Assembly: GCF_900636545.1 (NCBI RefSeq)
Contig: NZ_LR134290.1
Location: 4,774,001-4,838,000 of the forward strand
From: Pseudomonas mendocina
GTDB lineage: Bacteria > Pseudomonadota > Gammaproteobacteria > Pseudomonadales > Pseudomonadaceae
Length of the DNA: 64,000 bases
Reading direction: 5' to 3'
Each line of letters begins with the position of its first letter. Position 1 is the stretch's first letter. Positions 45,464 through 55,171 of this stretch are shown here, piece by piece. The notes beneath the pieces are model-generated. The model saw only the letters and a list, made by a program, of their open reading frames with translations. It was not told the origin of the DNA and searched no databases. A program made the translations under genes and the position numbers.

Positions 45464-46447
45464 CTATCCGAGCACGATCTGGTTCTTGCCTTGCCGCTTG
45501 GCCAGGTACATCGACGCGTCGGCGCGCGCATAAAGAGCATCGAGACTGACATCGGTTGCCAGCAGGCTGGTCAGGCCCTGGCTGACGGTGATGCCAAAGC
45601 TGGAGCCCTCATGCTGAAAGCTGAGGCGTTGCACCTCGCGCTGAAGTCTTTCGGCCACCTGCAAGGCCACGTCCTGCTCGCACCCTGGGAACAAAGCGGC
45701 GAACTCTTCCCCGCCGATACGCCCGAACAGATCGCCGCGACGCAAGGCATTGCTGCCGCATTGAGCCAGGCGACGTAACACCTCATCGCCGATCTGGTGG
45801 CCGTACTGGTCATTGATCTTCTTGAAGTCATCAAGATCGAGTAGCAGGAAGGCCAGCGGGCTGCCGAACTTGCGCGCATGCTCGAACTCGCGACGGGCAC
45901 ACTCGAAGAAGTGCCTACGGTTACTGCTCTGGGTCAGCACGTCGGTCGTGGCCAGACGATGCAGCTCGCCCTCCAGCCGTTTCTTCTCGGTGATGTCTTC
46001 GGCAATACCAACGATCACCCTGCCCGGCTCCGCACCCGGTCTGGGGCTTACGAAGCACTTGTCACTGAGCCAGCGCAGTTGGCCATCAGCGCGAATGATG
46101 CGGTACTCGCGCGACTCCACGGCTCCGGTTTCCAGCACCTTGGCCAGGCTTTCGGCGGCGTAATCGAGATCATCCGGATAGATGCTGTTGCGCCACTCGC
46201 CATAATCGGCCAGCAACAACGCGGCAGAGCGTCCAAAGATACGCTCATAGGCCGGACTGACGTAGATCATCCGCTGTTCGTTCCAGTCGAAGGCCCAGAG
46301 CACCGCGTTGACGCTACCCAGCAGGCTGCTGAACAGCTGCTCGCGCTCACCCAGGCGTTCCACTTCAGCCCGACTGTGCAGCAGAGCCAGGGTCAGTTCT
46401 TCCAACTCGGAAACAGCGTTGCCTTGATCGTCCATTACAGCGGCCAT
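45464..46447 (-). CDS. PAS-domain diguanylate cyclase
   Basis: This 327-residue cytoplasmic protein starts at 46447 (MAAVMDDQGNAVSELEEL), after GAGGCGGG; an ATG at 46435 is an alternative. The frame to 46621 runs into desA and is rejected. A PAS domain spans about residues 45-165 (SVNAVLWAFDWNEQRMIYVSPAYERIFG, VGIAEDITEKKR). The GGDEF domain has an intact active site (GGEEF) and an inhibitory I-site RRGD five residues before it. It should make c-di-GMP from two GTP with product inhibition. It lies downstream of desA, with desA's terminator between. Confidence 0.9.
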   Translation of the reverse strand: MAAVMDDQGNAVSELEELTLALLHSRAEVERLGEREQLFSSLLGSVNAVLWAFDWNEQRMIYVSPAYERIFGRSAALLLADYGEWRNSIYPDDLDYAAESLAKVLETGAVESREYRIIRADGQLRWLSDKCFVSPRPGAEPGRVIVGIAEDITEKKRLEGELHRLATTDVLTQSSNRRHFFECARREFEHARKFGSPLAFLLLDLDDFKKINDQYGHQIGDEVLRRLAQCGSNALRRGDLFGRIGGEEFAALFPGCEQDVALQVAERLQREVQRLSFQHEGSSFGITVSQGLTSLLATDVSLDALYARADASMYLAKRQGKNQIVLG

Positions 46448-46499
46448 CCCGCCTCGCCTCGCATTGAATTGAGCATAGTGCGAGCCGTTGGACAAACAC

Positions 46500-46526
46500 A
46501 AAGGCCCGCCAGTTCGGCGGGCCTTC
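46500..46526 (-). terminator. Terminator of desA
   Basis: AAGGCCCGCC pairs with GGCGGGCCTT across a short loop, followed on the minus strand by a T-rich stretch, 19 bases past the desA stop. Confidence 0.78.
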
Positions 46527-46544
46527 GATGAGAGCGAACGGAGA

Positions 46545-47735
46545 TCAGGCTGTCGCGGCGGAGGGGCGTAGCGAGTAGGTCTTGAGCTGCTCGGCGAACT
46601 CTCGCAGCGACTGGATGCCACTGGCCTCGGCTTCGTGCACCCACTGCTTCATGGCCTCGAGCATGTCGTGGCCATTACTGCTGGTCTTGACCCAGATCTG
46701 CTGCAGCGCCAGGCGCTTCTCGTAGATCACCTTGAGCGCCTGGCTCTGCGCCAGCATGTCGGCAATGCGTGCATGATGCTGCTCTTCCAGCAGGCTTGGC
46801 TCACGCGACAGCAGACGTTTGGCACGGCTGAACAGGTGACGAACGGATTCGTCGGCCTTGGCTACTTCCTGCTTGACCAGCGGCGCAATCACCAACTTGC
46901 GATACTGCGCCATGATCTGGAAACGGTTGTTGAGAATGGCCATGGCGGTGTCCATGTCCAGGTGGCCCTTGCCCTCGACACGATGGGCGATGGGCGCCAC
47001 GCGCTGCACCTTGGCCAGGCCAAGGAAGCTGAACAGCTTGATCCAGGCCCAGCCCATGTCGAATTCCCACTTCTTCACCGACAACTTGGCGCTGTTTGGA
47101 TAGGTATGGTGGTTGTTGTGCAGTTCTTCGCCACCGATGATGATGCCCCACGGCACCAGGTTGGTAGCGGCATCGCGGCATTCGAAGTTGCGATAGCCGA
47201 CGGCATGGCCCAGGCCGTTGATCACGCCGGCCGCCCAGAACGGAATCCACATCATCTGGATCGCCCAGACGGTCATACCGAGCACGCCGAACAGAGCCAG
47301 GTCGATGATCGCCATCAGGGTCACGCCGCCAATCGGGTAGCGGCTGTAGACATTGCGCTCGATCCAGTCATCCGGGCAGTTCTTGCCGTAGATACGCAGC
47401 GTTTCCTGGTTCTTCGCCTCTTCCTGATAGAGTTCTGCACCTTTGCGCAGCACGGTGCTCAGCCCTTTGATGACCGGGCTATGCGGGTCATCGACGGTTT
47501 CGCACTTGGCGTGATGCTTACGGTGAATCGCGGTCCACTCGCGGGTGTTCTGGCCCGTGGTCAGCCACAGCCAGAAACGGAAGAAATGCTTGAGCGCAGG
47601 GTGCAGTTCCAGTGCCCGGTGCGCGGAGTAGCGGTGCAGATAGACGGTGACGCTGACGATGGTCACATGTGTCATCAGCAGGGTCGCAGCCACCAGCTGC
47701 CAGACCGACAGGTCGAGTAAACCGTTGTACCACAT
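46545..47735 (-). CDS. desA: Fatty acid desaturase, delta-9 (DesA)
   Basis: This 396-residue inner-membrane di-iron desaturase has the three histidine boxes HRYSAH (about 34-39), HRKHH (about 71-75) and HNNHH (about 211-215). Membrane segments lie near residues 10-30, 50-60 and 140-175. It starts MWYNGLLDLSVWQLVAATLL. By analogy with P. aeruginosa DesA it introduces a double bond in phospholipid acyl chains. The divergent neighbour is a GGDEF-EAL gene, an arrangement also present in P. aeruginosa as far as I recall (PA0285-PA0286). Confidence 0.93.
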   Translation of the reverse strand: MWYNGLLDLSVWQLVAATLLMTHVTIVSVTVYLHRYSAHRALELHPALKHFFRFWLWLTTGQNTREWTAIHRKHHAKCETVDDPHSPVIKGLSTVLRKGAELYQEEAKNQETLRIYGKNCPDDWIERNVYSRYPIGGVTLMAIIDLALFGVLGMTVWAIQMMWIPFWAAGVINGLGHAVGYRNFECRDAATNLVPWGIIIGGEELHNNHHTYPNSAKLSVKKWEFDMGWAWIKLFSFLGLAKVQRVAPIAHRVEGKGHLDMDTAMAILNNRFQIMAQYRKLVIAPLVKQEVAKADESVRHLFSRAKRLLSREPSLLEEQHHARIADMLAQSQALKVIYEKRLALQQIWVKTSSNGHDMLEAMKQWVHEAEASGIQSLREFAEQLKTYSLRPSAATA

Positions 47736-47902
47736 AGGCGGTGTTGCCTCTTGATAGGGAAACGCGGTTGTCCTACAAGGACGAACCAGATCACATTATC
47801 CCTGACCCATGCCAGAAAACCAGTTGGTCTTTTAGATAAGAATGTTTCAGACCCAGCCCATCTATACTGCCCAACATTTCCAGGGAGCTTAGCCGCCCAC
47901 TC

Positions 47903-50200
47903 ATGCTTATCGACACCGCCGCCTTGCGACTGACCCTGGGCTACCTGCTATTGGCTGGTCTATGGATTCTTCTCAGCGATCAGCTACTCGCGGCTCTGGG
48001 GCTCTCCGTGGCGCAGCAGGAGCGCCTGCAGTCACTCAAGGGCCTGTTCTTCGTCGCACTCACCAGTTCGCTTCTGTATCTCGTACTGCACCGCCATGCC
48101 CGGCAGTATCGCAGCGCGCGCCTGCAACTGGCAGGCAATGAGGAACGTCTGCGCCTGGCGCTGGACGCCACACGCGACGGACTGTGGGACTGGGACGTGT
48201 CGAGCCGACGCGTGTTCTTTTCCGAAGGCTACGCCAAGCTGCTCGGGCTGACCCCGCAGACGCTTGGTGACACCCGCGAGGCCTGGGCCGAACGCCTGCA
48301 TCCGGATGACCAGGAGCGCGCACTGCATGCGCTCAATGCCGAGTTCGGCGAGCAGCATTACGAGAATGTCTATCGCCTGCGCCATGCCGATGGCAGCTAT
48401 CGCTGGATTCATTCGCGTGGCCGCCTGCTGCGTGACGAGAAAGGCCAACCACAACGCTTCATCGGTATCGCCAGCGACATCACCCGGCAGCGTGCCATCG
48501 ACGACAGCCTGCGCCAGGCCGCAGCCGTGTTCGATGCCACCCAGGAAGGCGTTCTGGTCACCGATGCCAAGCAATGCATCGTTCACGTCAATCCGGCCTT
48601 CAGCCGTATCACCGGCTACAGCAGCGAAGAGATTCTCGGTCAGCACCCCACGTTGCTCAAATCGGGTCGCCACGACGCTGCCTTCTATCACAGCCTGTGG
48701 CATGCCCTGGAGAATCGCGGTGCCTGGAGCGGCGAGGTGTGGAACCGGCGCAAGAGCGGCGAAATCTACCCACAGTGGCAATGCATCCGCGTGATCCATG
48801 ACGAGCAGGGGCGTGTCAGCCATTACGTCGCGGTGTTCTCCGACATCACCGCACTCAAGCGTTCGCAGCGTGAGCTGGATTACCTGGCGCACCACGATCC
48901 ACTGAGCAACCTGCCCAACCGCCTGCTGTTCACAGAACGCGTCGCCCACGCACTGGAGCGCAGCACGCTCGAGGAGCTGCGTGGCGCAGTCCTGCTGATC
49001 GACCTCGATCACTTCAAGCACATCAACGAAAGCCTGGGTCACAACGTCGGCGACCTGCTGCTCAAGGGTGTCGGCGAACGCCTGCAGCAGGATTTGCCCA
49101 GTGGCAGTACCCTGGCCCGGCTGGGCGGTGACGAGTTCGGCCTGCTCAGCGAGAACTGCGCCGAAGCCGCGCAGGCAGCCGAACTGGCACAGCGCCTGTT
49201 GCGCAGCCTGGAGCCCCCTTTTCGTCTCGACGGCCACGAGCTCTACATCGGCGCCAGCATCGGCATCAGCCTGTTCCCCGAAGATGCCGACAGTGTCGAG
49301 CAAATACTGCGCAATGCCGACTCGGCGCTGTTCAAGGCCAAGAGCAGCGGCCGCGAGGGCTATGCCTTCTATGTGCAGGAACTGACCGACTACGCCCGCC
49401 AGCGCGTGGAGCTCGCCAGCAGCCTGCGCCATGCCCTGGACAATCAGGAGCTGCGTGTCTACTACCAGCCGCTGCACGACCTGCGTGATGGTCGCCAGGT
49501 TGGCATGGAAGCGCTGGTACGCTGGCAACATCCGCAACGCGGACTGATCCCTCCTGGCGAGTTCATTCCGATTGCCGAAGACAACGGCATGATCGGCGTT
49601 ATCGACGCCTGGGTGCTGGAACAGGCCTGCCGCCAGATGGTGCGCTGGAATGCCGAAGAGCATGCGTTGAGTTTCGTCGCGGTGAACGTCTCCAGCCGCC
49701 TGTTCAGCCGCGGTGAGCTCGACCTGAAGGTCGCCAGCGTGCTCGCCGAAACCGGACTGCCGCCCGAGCAACTGGAGCTGGAAGTGACCGAAAGCGCGAT
49801 CATGGAAGACCCTGACGCCGCCCTGAAGCTGCTCACCAGCCTGCGGGCACTGGGCGTACGCCTGGCGATCGATGACTTCGGCACCGGCTACAGTTCGCTG
49901 GCGCGCCTCAAACGCCTGCCGGTGGACAAGCTCAAGCTCGACCAGAGTTTCGTGCGCGGCCTGCCCGACGACCCCGAGGACGCCGCCATCGCCCGTGCGG
50001 TGATCGCGCTGGGCAAGAGCCTGGGTCTGAAGGTCCTCGCGGAGGGCATCGAACAACCGGCTCAGGCCGACTTCCTGCGTGAGCTAGGCTGCAATTATGG
50101 CCAGGGCTATCACTTCGGCCACCCGCAGCCGGTACCAACTGCCTCCGTCGACACGCCACTCAACGAAGCGAAAAGTAGCCAGTCCAGCACGAGGAGCTGA
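47903..50200 (+). CDS. Membrane PAS-PAS-GGDEF-EAL c-di-GMP phosphodiesterase
   Basis: This is a 765-residue protein with two N-terminal membrane helices (about 9-32 and 45-63) and PAS domains at about 75-195 and 200-320. The GGDEF domain has GGDEF at 408-412 but no RxxD I-site before it. The EAL domain has E536-A-L followed by NVSS, EVTES, DDFGTG, KLDQ and LAEGIE, the full set of metal and catalytic residues, so phosphodiesterase activity is likely; the GGDEF domain may be active or GTP-sensing. It is first of a seven-gene same-strand cluster; the ribosome site of the next gene lies in its last codons. Confidence 0.92.
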   Translation: MLIDTAALRLTLGYLLLAGLWILLSDQLLAALGLSVAQQERLQSLKGLFFVALTSSLLYLVLHRHARQYRSARLQLAGNEERLRLALDATRDGLWDWDVSSRRVFFSEGYAKLLGLTPQTLGDTREAWAERLHPDDQERALHALNAEFGEQHYENVYRLRHADGSYRWIHSRGRLLRDEKGQPQRFIGIASDITRQRAIDDSLRQAAAVFDATQEGVLVTDAKQCIVHVNPAFSRITGYSSEEILGQHPTLLKSGRHDAAFYHSLWHALENRGAWSGEVWNRRKSGEIYPQWQCIRVIHDEQGRVSHYVAVFSDITALKRSQRELDYLAHHDPLSNLPNRLLFTERVAHALERSTLEELRGAVLLIDLDHFKHINESLGHNVGDLLLKGVGERLQQDLPSGSTLARLGGDEFGLLSENCAEAAQAAELAQRLLRSLEPPFRLDGHELYIGASIGISLFPEDADSVEQILRNADSALFKAKSSGREGYAFYVQELTDYARQRVELASSLRHALDNQELRVYYQPLHDLRDGRQVGMEALVRWQHPQRGLIPPGEFIPIAEDNGMIGVIDAWVLEQACRQMVRWNAEEHALSFVAVNVSSRLFSRGELDLKVASVLAETGLPPEQLELEVTESAIMEDPDAALKLLTSLRALGVRLAIDDFGTGYSSLARLKRLPVDKLKLDQSFVRGLPDDPEDAAIARAVIALGKSLGLKVLAEGIEQPAQADFLRELGCNYGQGYHFGHPQPVPTASVDTPLNEAKSSQSSTRS

Positions 50201-50202
50201 AC

Positions 50203-51327
50203 ATGCGCGTGCTGATACTCGAAGACGATCCTTGGATCGCCGATCTGCTCAAGCAGATCGTACTTAGCCTGCGCCCCGGCGCTCGAGTTGACTGCCAGGC
50301 ACGCGTGGCGGACGCCATTTCGGCCTGGCAACGGGAGCCGGCTCAGTTGGTGATCGCCGACTGGAGCCTGCCGGACGGTAGCGGCACTCTGCTGCTGCAG
50401 GCCGTACGCAGCCAGGATCGCGAGGTGCCGCTGGTGATGATCACCGCCCGAGCGGATCGCAACAGCGTGCTCGAGGTACGCCCGCTGGGGATCAATGCTT
50501 TCATCAGCAAGCCCTTCCAGGTTCCCAAGGTCCTGGAGTGCCTGCAGCGGCTGCTGCCCGAGGCACCCGCCCCCACTGCAGCACCACCAGGCGAAGAACA
50601 AGATTTTCTTCAGCACCTGGGCGCATTGCGCGACGAGGACATCGATCTGCCGCTGCGCGATGATCTCCGCCAGCAACTGCTCGCCATCACCGAAGCATCC
50701 ACCAGCCTGCAGCAGCTAGGCGACCTCTGGCAGCAGGATCCGGCTGTGCAGGCGCGGCTGGTTGCAGCCGCTAACAACCCGCTCTACAACAACACAGGAC
50801 AGCCCTGCAGCAGCCTGGCCGACGCGGTTCGCCGACTGGGTGCGGCCACCGCGCTGAACCTTGTCCAGGGCTTGGCGCTACGACCACTGGCCAGCCTGCA
50901 GGACGCAGACCTGAAAGCCCTTGGCGAGAGTCTGCTGCAAACGCAATTGACCTTGCGCCTGAGGGTCGCGGAACTGGCCAAGGCCTGCCAACTGGACCCG
51001 GCGCCACTGCAATGCGCGGCCATGCTGCAACGCATGGGTGAGCTGGCCGTGCTGCAACAGGCGCAGAGCTGGCGCCAACGCGGCCTCGAGCTGCACGAGG
51101 GCCATCTGCAACAAGCTCTGCACCAGTACAGCAGCGAGCTGGCCAACCGCCTCAAGGTGCATTGGCGTCTACCCATTGGCCTGCGGGAGTTGATCGGTGC
51201 CTGTTATGGCCTGGCGCCCGGCAACGCGCGCCGGGAGCCCATCCTCATGCGTCTGGCCACGGTCGAAATGCACAGTGCCGATAGCCAGCAAGTGCAGCGC
51301 TTGCGCCGCCTGGCCGGGCTGACCTGA
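50203..51327 (+). CDS. Response regulator with HDOD output domain
   Basis: This 374-residue protein has a receiver (1-120; VLILEDDPW, phosphoacceptor D53 in VIADWSLPDGSG, Thr in MITAR, Lys in ISKPF) and a C-terminal HDOD domain from about 150 (QLLAITEASTSLQQLGDLWQ, LVAAANNPLYNN, DAVRRLGAATALNLVQGLAL). HDOD is a HD-like fold without phosphohydrolase residues, often a signalling scaffold in c-di-GMP and stress pathways. The start lies 2 bases after the preceding stop with GAGGAG overlapping that gene. No DNA-binding domain is visible. Confidence 0.9.
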   Translation: MRVLILEDDPWIADLLKQIVLSLRPGARVDCQARVADAISAWQREPAQLVIADWSLPDGSGTLLLQAVRSQDREVPLVMITARADRNSVLEVRPLGINAFISKPFQVPKVLECLQRLLPEAPAPTAAPPGEEQDFLQHLGALRDEDIDLPLRDDLRQQLLAITEASTSLQQLGDLWQQDPAVQARLVAAANNPLYNNTGQPCSSLADAVRRLGAATALNLVQGLALRPLASLQDADLKALGESLLQTQLTLRLRVAELAKACQLDPAPLQCAAMLQRMGELAVLQQAQSWRQRGLELHEGHLQQALHQYSSELANRLKVHWRLPIGLRELIGACYGLAPGNARREPILMRLATVEMHSADSQQVQRLRRLAGLT

Positions 51328-51337
51328 GGTACGTCCG

Positions 51338-54300
51338 ATGAACATGCCGAGGCTGGTTAGGCGCGGGTTCGGCCGCTGGAGCGCCAGCCCGCGGGATGCT
51401 GGCCGCAGAATCGTCATTGGCGGCAGTTTATGCCTGGCGCTGTTCTTCGCCTTTCTCGGGAGCCGTGCGCTGAACGAGCGCGAAGCCCTCTGGCAATTGC
51501 AGATGGGCAAACAGGCGGAGATTCAGCGTCTGGCGCTGAACAGCACTCAACATGGGCTGCAGGAACGCACGCAACTGCTGGCTGAAACCATCGCCGCCGA
51601 CGCCTGGGTGACGGAGTTGGTGCGCCAGGCCCATGCCCTGCCGGCGAGTGATCATGAAAGCCTGGCCAGCATCCGCAGCCAGCTCTACACCCGTCTGGCG
51701 CCACGCTGGCGCAATCTGCAAGCGCATCAACCGTTTCGCCTGTACGTACACCTGGCGCCTGACGTCAGGGTGCTGCTGCGCGTGCACGAGCCCGAGCACT
51801 TCGGCGATCTGCAGATCGGCTGGCGCCCCATGGTCCGGGAAGCGCTGCGCAGCGCCAGAAGCCAGGCCGGCCTGGGCCTGAGCCGGGGCAGCATCGGCAT
51901 GCGAGCGATCGCCCCGCTACTGGCTGACGGAGCCAACGGGCCCGTTCAGGTAGGGGCCATCGAAGTGGCCATGGGCGTGCTCGAAGACCTCGCGCAACTG
52001 GACCGGGAGTTCGACAGCGGCGTCGCCCTGCTGCTGCGCGAGGATTTGCTGCTAAGTTCGGACAGTGGCGAAGAGCTGCGCGGCCTCGCCGGTGAGAGCC
52101 AGCGCTGGCAAATGATGGGCCATTCGCGGCCACAGGTGCTGGCCTGGCAACAACAGCAAAGCCTGCCCGCACCAGCAGCGGGCGATAGCGTACGCCTGCT
52201 GGGCGACGGCGAACGCCATTATCTGCTCAACCAGGTCGCGCTACGCAGCTACCAGGAACTTCATGCGCCCAGTCAAGGGCCATTGGCGGTCGCGCTGATC
52301 TGGCACGACATCAGCGATCAGTACAATGTGCACCAGCGCGACAAGCGCTGGCTGGTGATCAAGTGGCTGCTCGCCTGGTGCGGCGCCGAAGCACTGCTGC
52401 TGGGCCTGCTGCGCAGCACTCGGCGCAGCACCCAACGCCTGATGCAGCGTCAACAGGCAGCGCTACGCGCGCTCAATGAAATTGCCGCGCTGCCCAGCCT
52501 GACCCGCACCGAGCAATTGCGCCAGGCTCTGCGCCTGGGCGCCGATCACTTCCGCATGCCGCTGGGCATCATCAGTCGCATCGAAGGCGAGCAGTACCAG
52601 GTGCTGGTGCAGGTGTCGCCCGAGGGCACGCTGCGCGACGGCCAGCAGTTCGAGTTGGGCGATACCTACTGCAGCCTGGCGCTGCAACAGGACGAGGCGC
52701 TTGCCATCACCCACATGGCCGATTCGACTCACCGCGGCCACCCCTGCTACGGCCAGTTCGCCCTGGAAAGCTACATCGGTACCGTGGTCCGGGTCGGCGG
52801 CAAGCCCTTCGGTACGCTGGCTTTCGCCAACCGCGAACCGCGCAAGCGCCCCTTCGATGAAGCCGACCGCGACTTTCTCGGCCTGTTCGCCCGCTGGGTC
52901 GGCGCCATGCTGGAACGTCAGCAGCAGGAGCACGCCGTACGTTCCGCCCGCGCCTACCTGCAGGCGGTGCTGGATTCCGCCACCGGCGTTTCGATCATCG
53001 CCTCCGACAGCACCGGCACCATCACACTGTTCAATTCCGGCGCTGAGCGCCTGCTCGGCTACCGCGCCGAGGAGATGGTCGGCCTTCGCACTCCGGCGGT
53101 CATTCATCTGGAGGAGGAAGTCCAGGCGCGTGCCGCTGAACTGAGCGCGACGGCAGGCCGGCCAGTGGAGGGTTTTGAAATATTCGTGCACAACGCCCGT
53201 GGCGGCGAGCCGGAAACCCGCCAGTGGACCTATCGCCACAAGGACGGCAGCCTGCGCCAGGTCAACCTCACCGTCAGTGCCATGTTCGACGAGGGCGGCC
53301 AGATCACCGGATTCCTCGGCATCGCCAGCGATATCAGCGAGCTGCTGCAGACCACCCGCGCCCTGCAGAAGAGCGAGAGTCGCTTCCGCGGCCTGGTAGC
53401 GAACCTGCCGGGCGTGGTTTATCGCTGCGCCGACGACGCGCAGCGCAGCATGCGTTACGTCAGTGACGAGATCGCCAACCTCTGCGGCTACCCCGCCAGC
53501 GATTTCATCGACAACCACGTACGCAGTTACTCCAGCATCGTTCACCCTGACGACCTGCCCAGCACCCAGCGCGCCAGCGAGGCGATCAAGCGCCAGGAAA
53601 GCTTCGAGCTGACCTATCGCCTGCGCCATGCCGAGGGACATAACGTCTGGGTTCGCGAGAAAGGCCGCGCCGAATACGACAGCCATGGCCGGCTGCTGTG
53701 GATCGACGGTTTCATCTGGGATGTCAGCGAACGCCAGGCCATCGAAGAAGAACTGCGCCTGAGCCAGCAGCGTTTTCTCAACGCCTTCAACACTGCCCCT
53801 CAAGGTATGGCCCTGGTTGGGCCGGACGGCCGCTGGCTGGAAGTCAACGCCGAGCTGTGCCGTATGCTCGGCTACAGCCGCGAGGAACTGCAGGCACGAA
53901 CCTATCAAGAGGTCACCCATCCGGACGATCTGGACGCCGATCAGCAGAACGTGGCGAACCTGCTGGCCGGGCGGATCAGTGCCTACCAGATGGAGAAGCG
54001 CTACCTGGACAAGCAGGGGCGCACACTCTGGGTCCTGCTCAGCGTATCGCTGGTGCGTGACGGCGAAGGACAACCGGTGCATTTCGTCTCGCAGGTCCAG
54101 GCCTTCAGCGACCGCGTCGCCGCCGAGCGAGCGGTGCGCGAGCGCGAACACTACCTCAGTACCCTGCTCGACAACGTGGTCGATGCCATCGTTTCCATCG
54201 ACGAGCAAGGCCGCATCGAGACCTTCAATCATGCCGCCGAGAAGATATTCGGCTATCTGCAGGACGAGGTCGCCGGCCAGAACATCACTCAGCTGATTCC

Positions 54301-55171
54301 GGACTTGGCCGGTGAGGTGCGACAAGGCTGCGCCCTCGATGAGTTCGGTGAAATGGACGGTGTGCGCCAGAACGGCGAACGCTTCCCCATGGAGCTGGCG
54401 ATGTCGCAGATCAGCCACCAGGGCCAGCGCCGCTTCATCACGGTGATCCGCGACATTACCGAGCGCAAGCGCATCGAGCAGATGAAGAACGAATTCGTCT
54501 CCACCGTCAGCCATGAACTGCGTACCCCGCTCACCGCCATCGCCGGCTCGCTTGGCCTGATCAACGGCGGCGCCCTCGGCGAAGTGCCGCAGGCCATGCG
54601 CCAGATGCTGGCGATTGCCCACAGCAACAGCCTGCGCCTCAGCGCGCTGATCAACGACCTGCTGGACATGGAGAAACTGGTCGCCGGCAAGATGCAGTTC
54701 GACCTGCAGGCGCGCCTGATGCAGCCGCTGCTGGAACAGGCGCTGCTGCACAACCAGCCCTATGCCGAACAACATCAGGTCGAGTTGCGCCTGCAGGTCG
54801 AAGACGACGCCCTGGTAAACGTCGACACCCAGCGCCTGGCCCAGGTAATGGCCAATCTACTGTCCAACGCCGCCAAGTTCTCGCCCTCCGGCGGCAACGT
54901 CGTGGTGTGCCTGCAGACGCTGGGCGAAGCACTGCGCGTCAGTGTGTCGGACAACGGCCCCGGCATACCGGAAGCCTTCAAGTCGCGCATCTTCAGCAAG
55001 TTCTCCCAGGCCGACTCCGGCGACACCCGCCAGCAGGGTGGCACCGGCCTGGGACTGGCCATCTGCAAGGAAATCATCGAACGCATGGGCGGACACATCG
55101 GCTTCGACTCGTCCCCCGGCCAGGGTGCTACCTTCTGGTTCGAACTACCGATCACAGGGAGCGCGTCATGA
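51338..55171 (+). CDS. Membrane sensor histidine kinase with Cache-like, GAF and four PAS domains
   Basis: This is a very large kinase of 1277 residues. TM1 is at about 24-45, then a periplasmic region of about 295 residues (Cache-like by position and IGMRAIAPLLADG), and TM2 at about 342-362. The cytoplasmic part has a GAF domain (about 390-540), PAS domains near 548-660, 672-795, 800-920 and 928-1042, HisKA with H1059 (STVSHELRTPLTAIAG) and HATPase_c ending near the C-terminus (SDNGPGI, GGTGLGLAICKEI). There is no receiver, so phosphate must go to separate receivers in the cluster. The stop overlaps the next gene (ATGA). Confidence 0.92.
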   Translation: MNMPRLVRRGFGRWSASPRDAGRRIVIGGSLCLALFFAFLGSRALNEREALWQLQMGKQAEIQRLALNSTQHGLQERTQLLAETIAADAWVTELVRQAHALPASDHESLASIRSQLYTRLAPRWRNLQAHQPFRLYVHLAPDVRVLLRVHEPEHFGDLQIGWRPMVREALRSARSQAGLGLSRGSIGMRAIAPLLADGANGPVQVGAIEVAMGVLEDLAQLDREFDSGVALLLREDLLLSSDSGEELRGLAGESQRWQMMGHSRPQVLAWQQQQSLPAPAAGDSVRLLGDGERHYLLNQVALRSYQELHAPSQGPLAVALIWHDISDQYNVHQRDKRWLVIKWLLAWCGAEALLLGLLRSTRRSTQRLMQRQQAALRALNEIAALPSLTRTEQLRQALRLGADHFRMPLGIISRIEGEQYQVLVQVSPEGTLRDGQQFELGDTYCSLALQQDEALAITHMADSTHRGHPCYGQFALESYIGTVVRVGGKPFGTLAFANREPRKRPFDEADRDFLGLFARWVGAMLERQQQEHAVRSARAYLQAVLDSATGVSIIASDSTGTITLFNSGAERLLGYRAEEMVGLRTPAVIHLEEEVQARAAELSATAGRPVEGFEIFVHNARGGEPETRQWTYRHKDGSLRQVNLTVSAMFDEGGQITGFLGIASDISELLQTTRALQKSESRFRGLVANLPGVVYRCADDAQRSMRYVSDEIANLCGYPASDFIDNHVRSYSSIVHPDDLPSTQRASEAIKRQESFELTYRLRHAEGHNVWVREKGRAEYDSHGRLLWIDGFIWDVSERQAIEEELRLSQQRFLNAFNTAPQGMALVGPDGRWLEVNAELCRMLGYSREELQARTYQEVTHPDDLDADQQNVANLLAGRISAYQMEKRYLDKQGRTLWVLLSVSLVRDGEGQPVHFVSQVQAFSDRVAAERAVREREHYLSTLLDNVVDAIVSIDEQGRIETFNHAAEKIFGYLQDEVAGQNITQLIPDLAGEVRQGCALDEFGEMDGVRQNGERFPMELAMSQISHQGQRRFITVIRDITERKRIEQMKNEFVSTVSHELRTPLTAIAGSLGLINGGALGEVPQAMRQMLAIAHSNSLRLSALINDLLDMEKLVAGKMQFDLQARLMQPLLEQALLHNQPYAEQHQVELRLQVEDDALVNVDTQRLAQVMANLLSNAAKFSPSGGNVVVCLQTLGEALRVSVSDNGPGIPEAFKSRIFSKFSQADSGDTRQQGGTGLGLAICKEIIERMGGHIGFDSSPGQGATFWFELPITGSAS

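Noticed and set aside
48032..50056. 674-codon open frame antisense to the GGDEF-EAL gene
   Set aside because: It is a shadow frame in high-GC sequence; the + strand protein has full catalytic motifs and the antisense product has no domain I recognise.
52463..54775. 770-codon open frame antisense to the large sensor kinase
   Set aside because: It is a long GC-driven shadow with no domain, ribosome site or codon pattern of a real gene.
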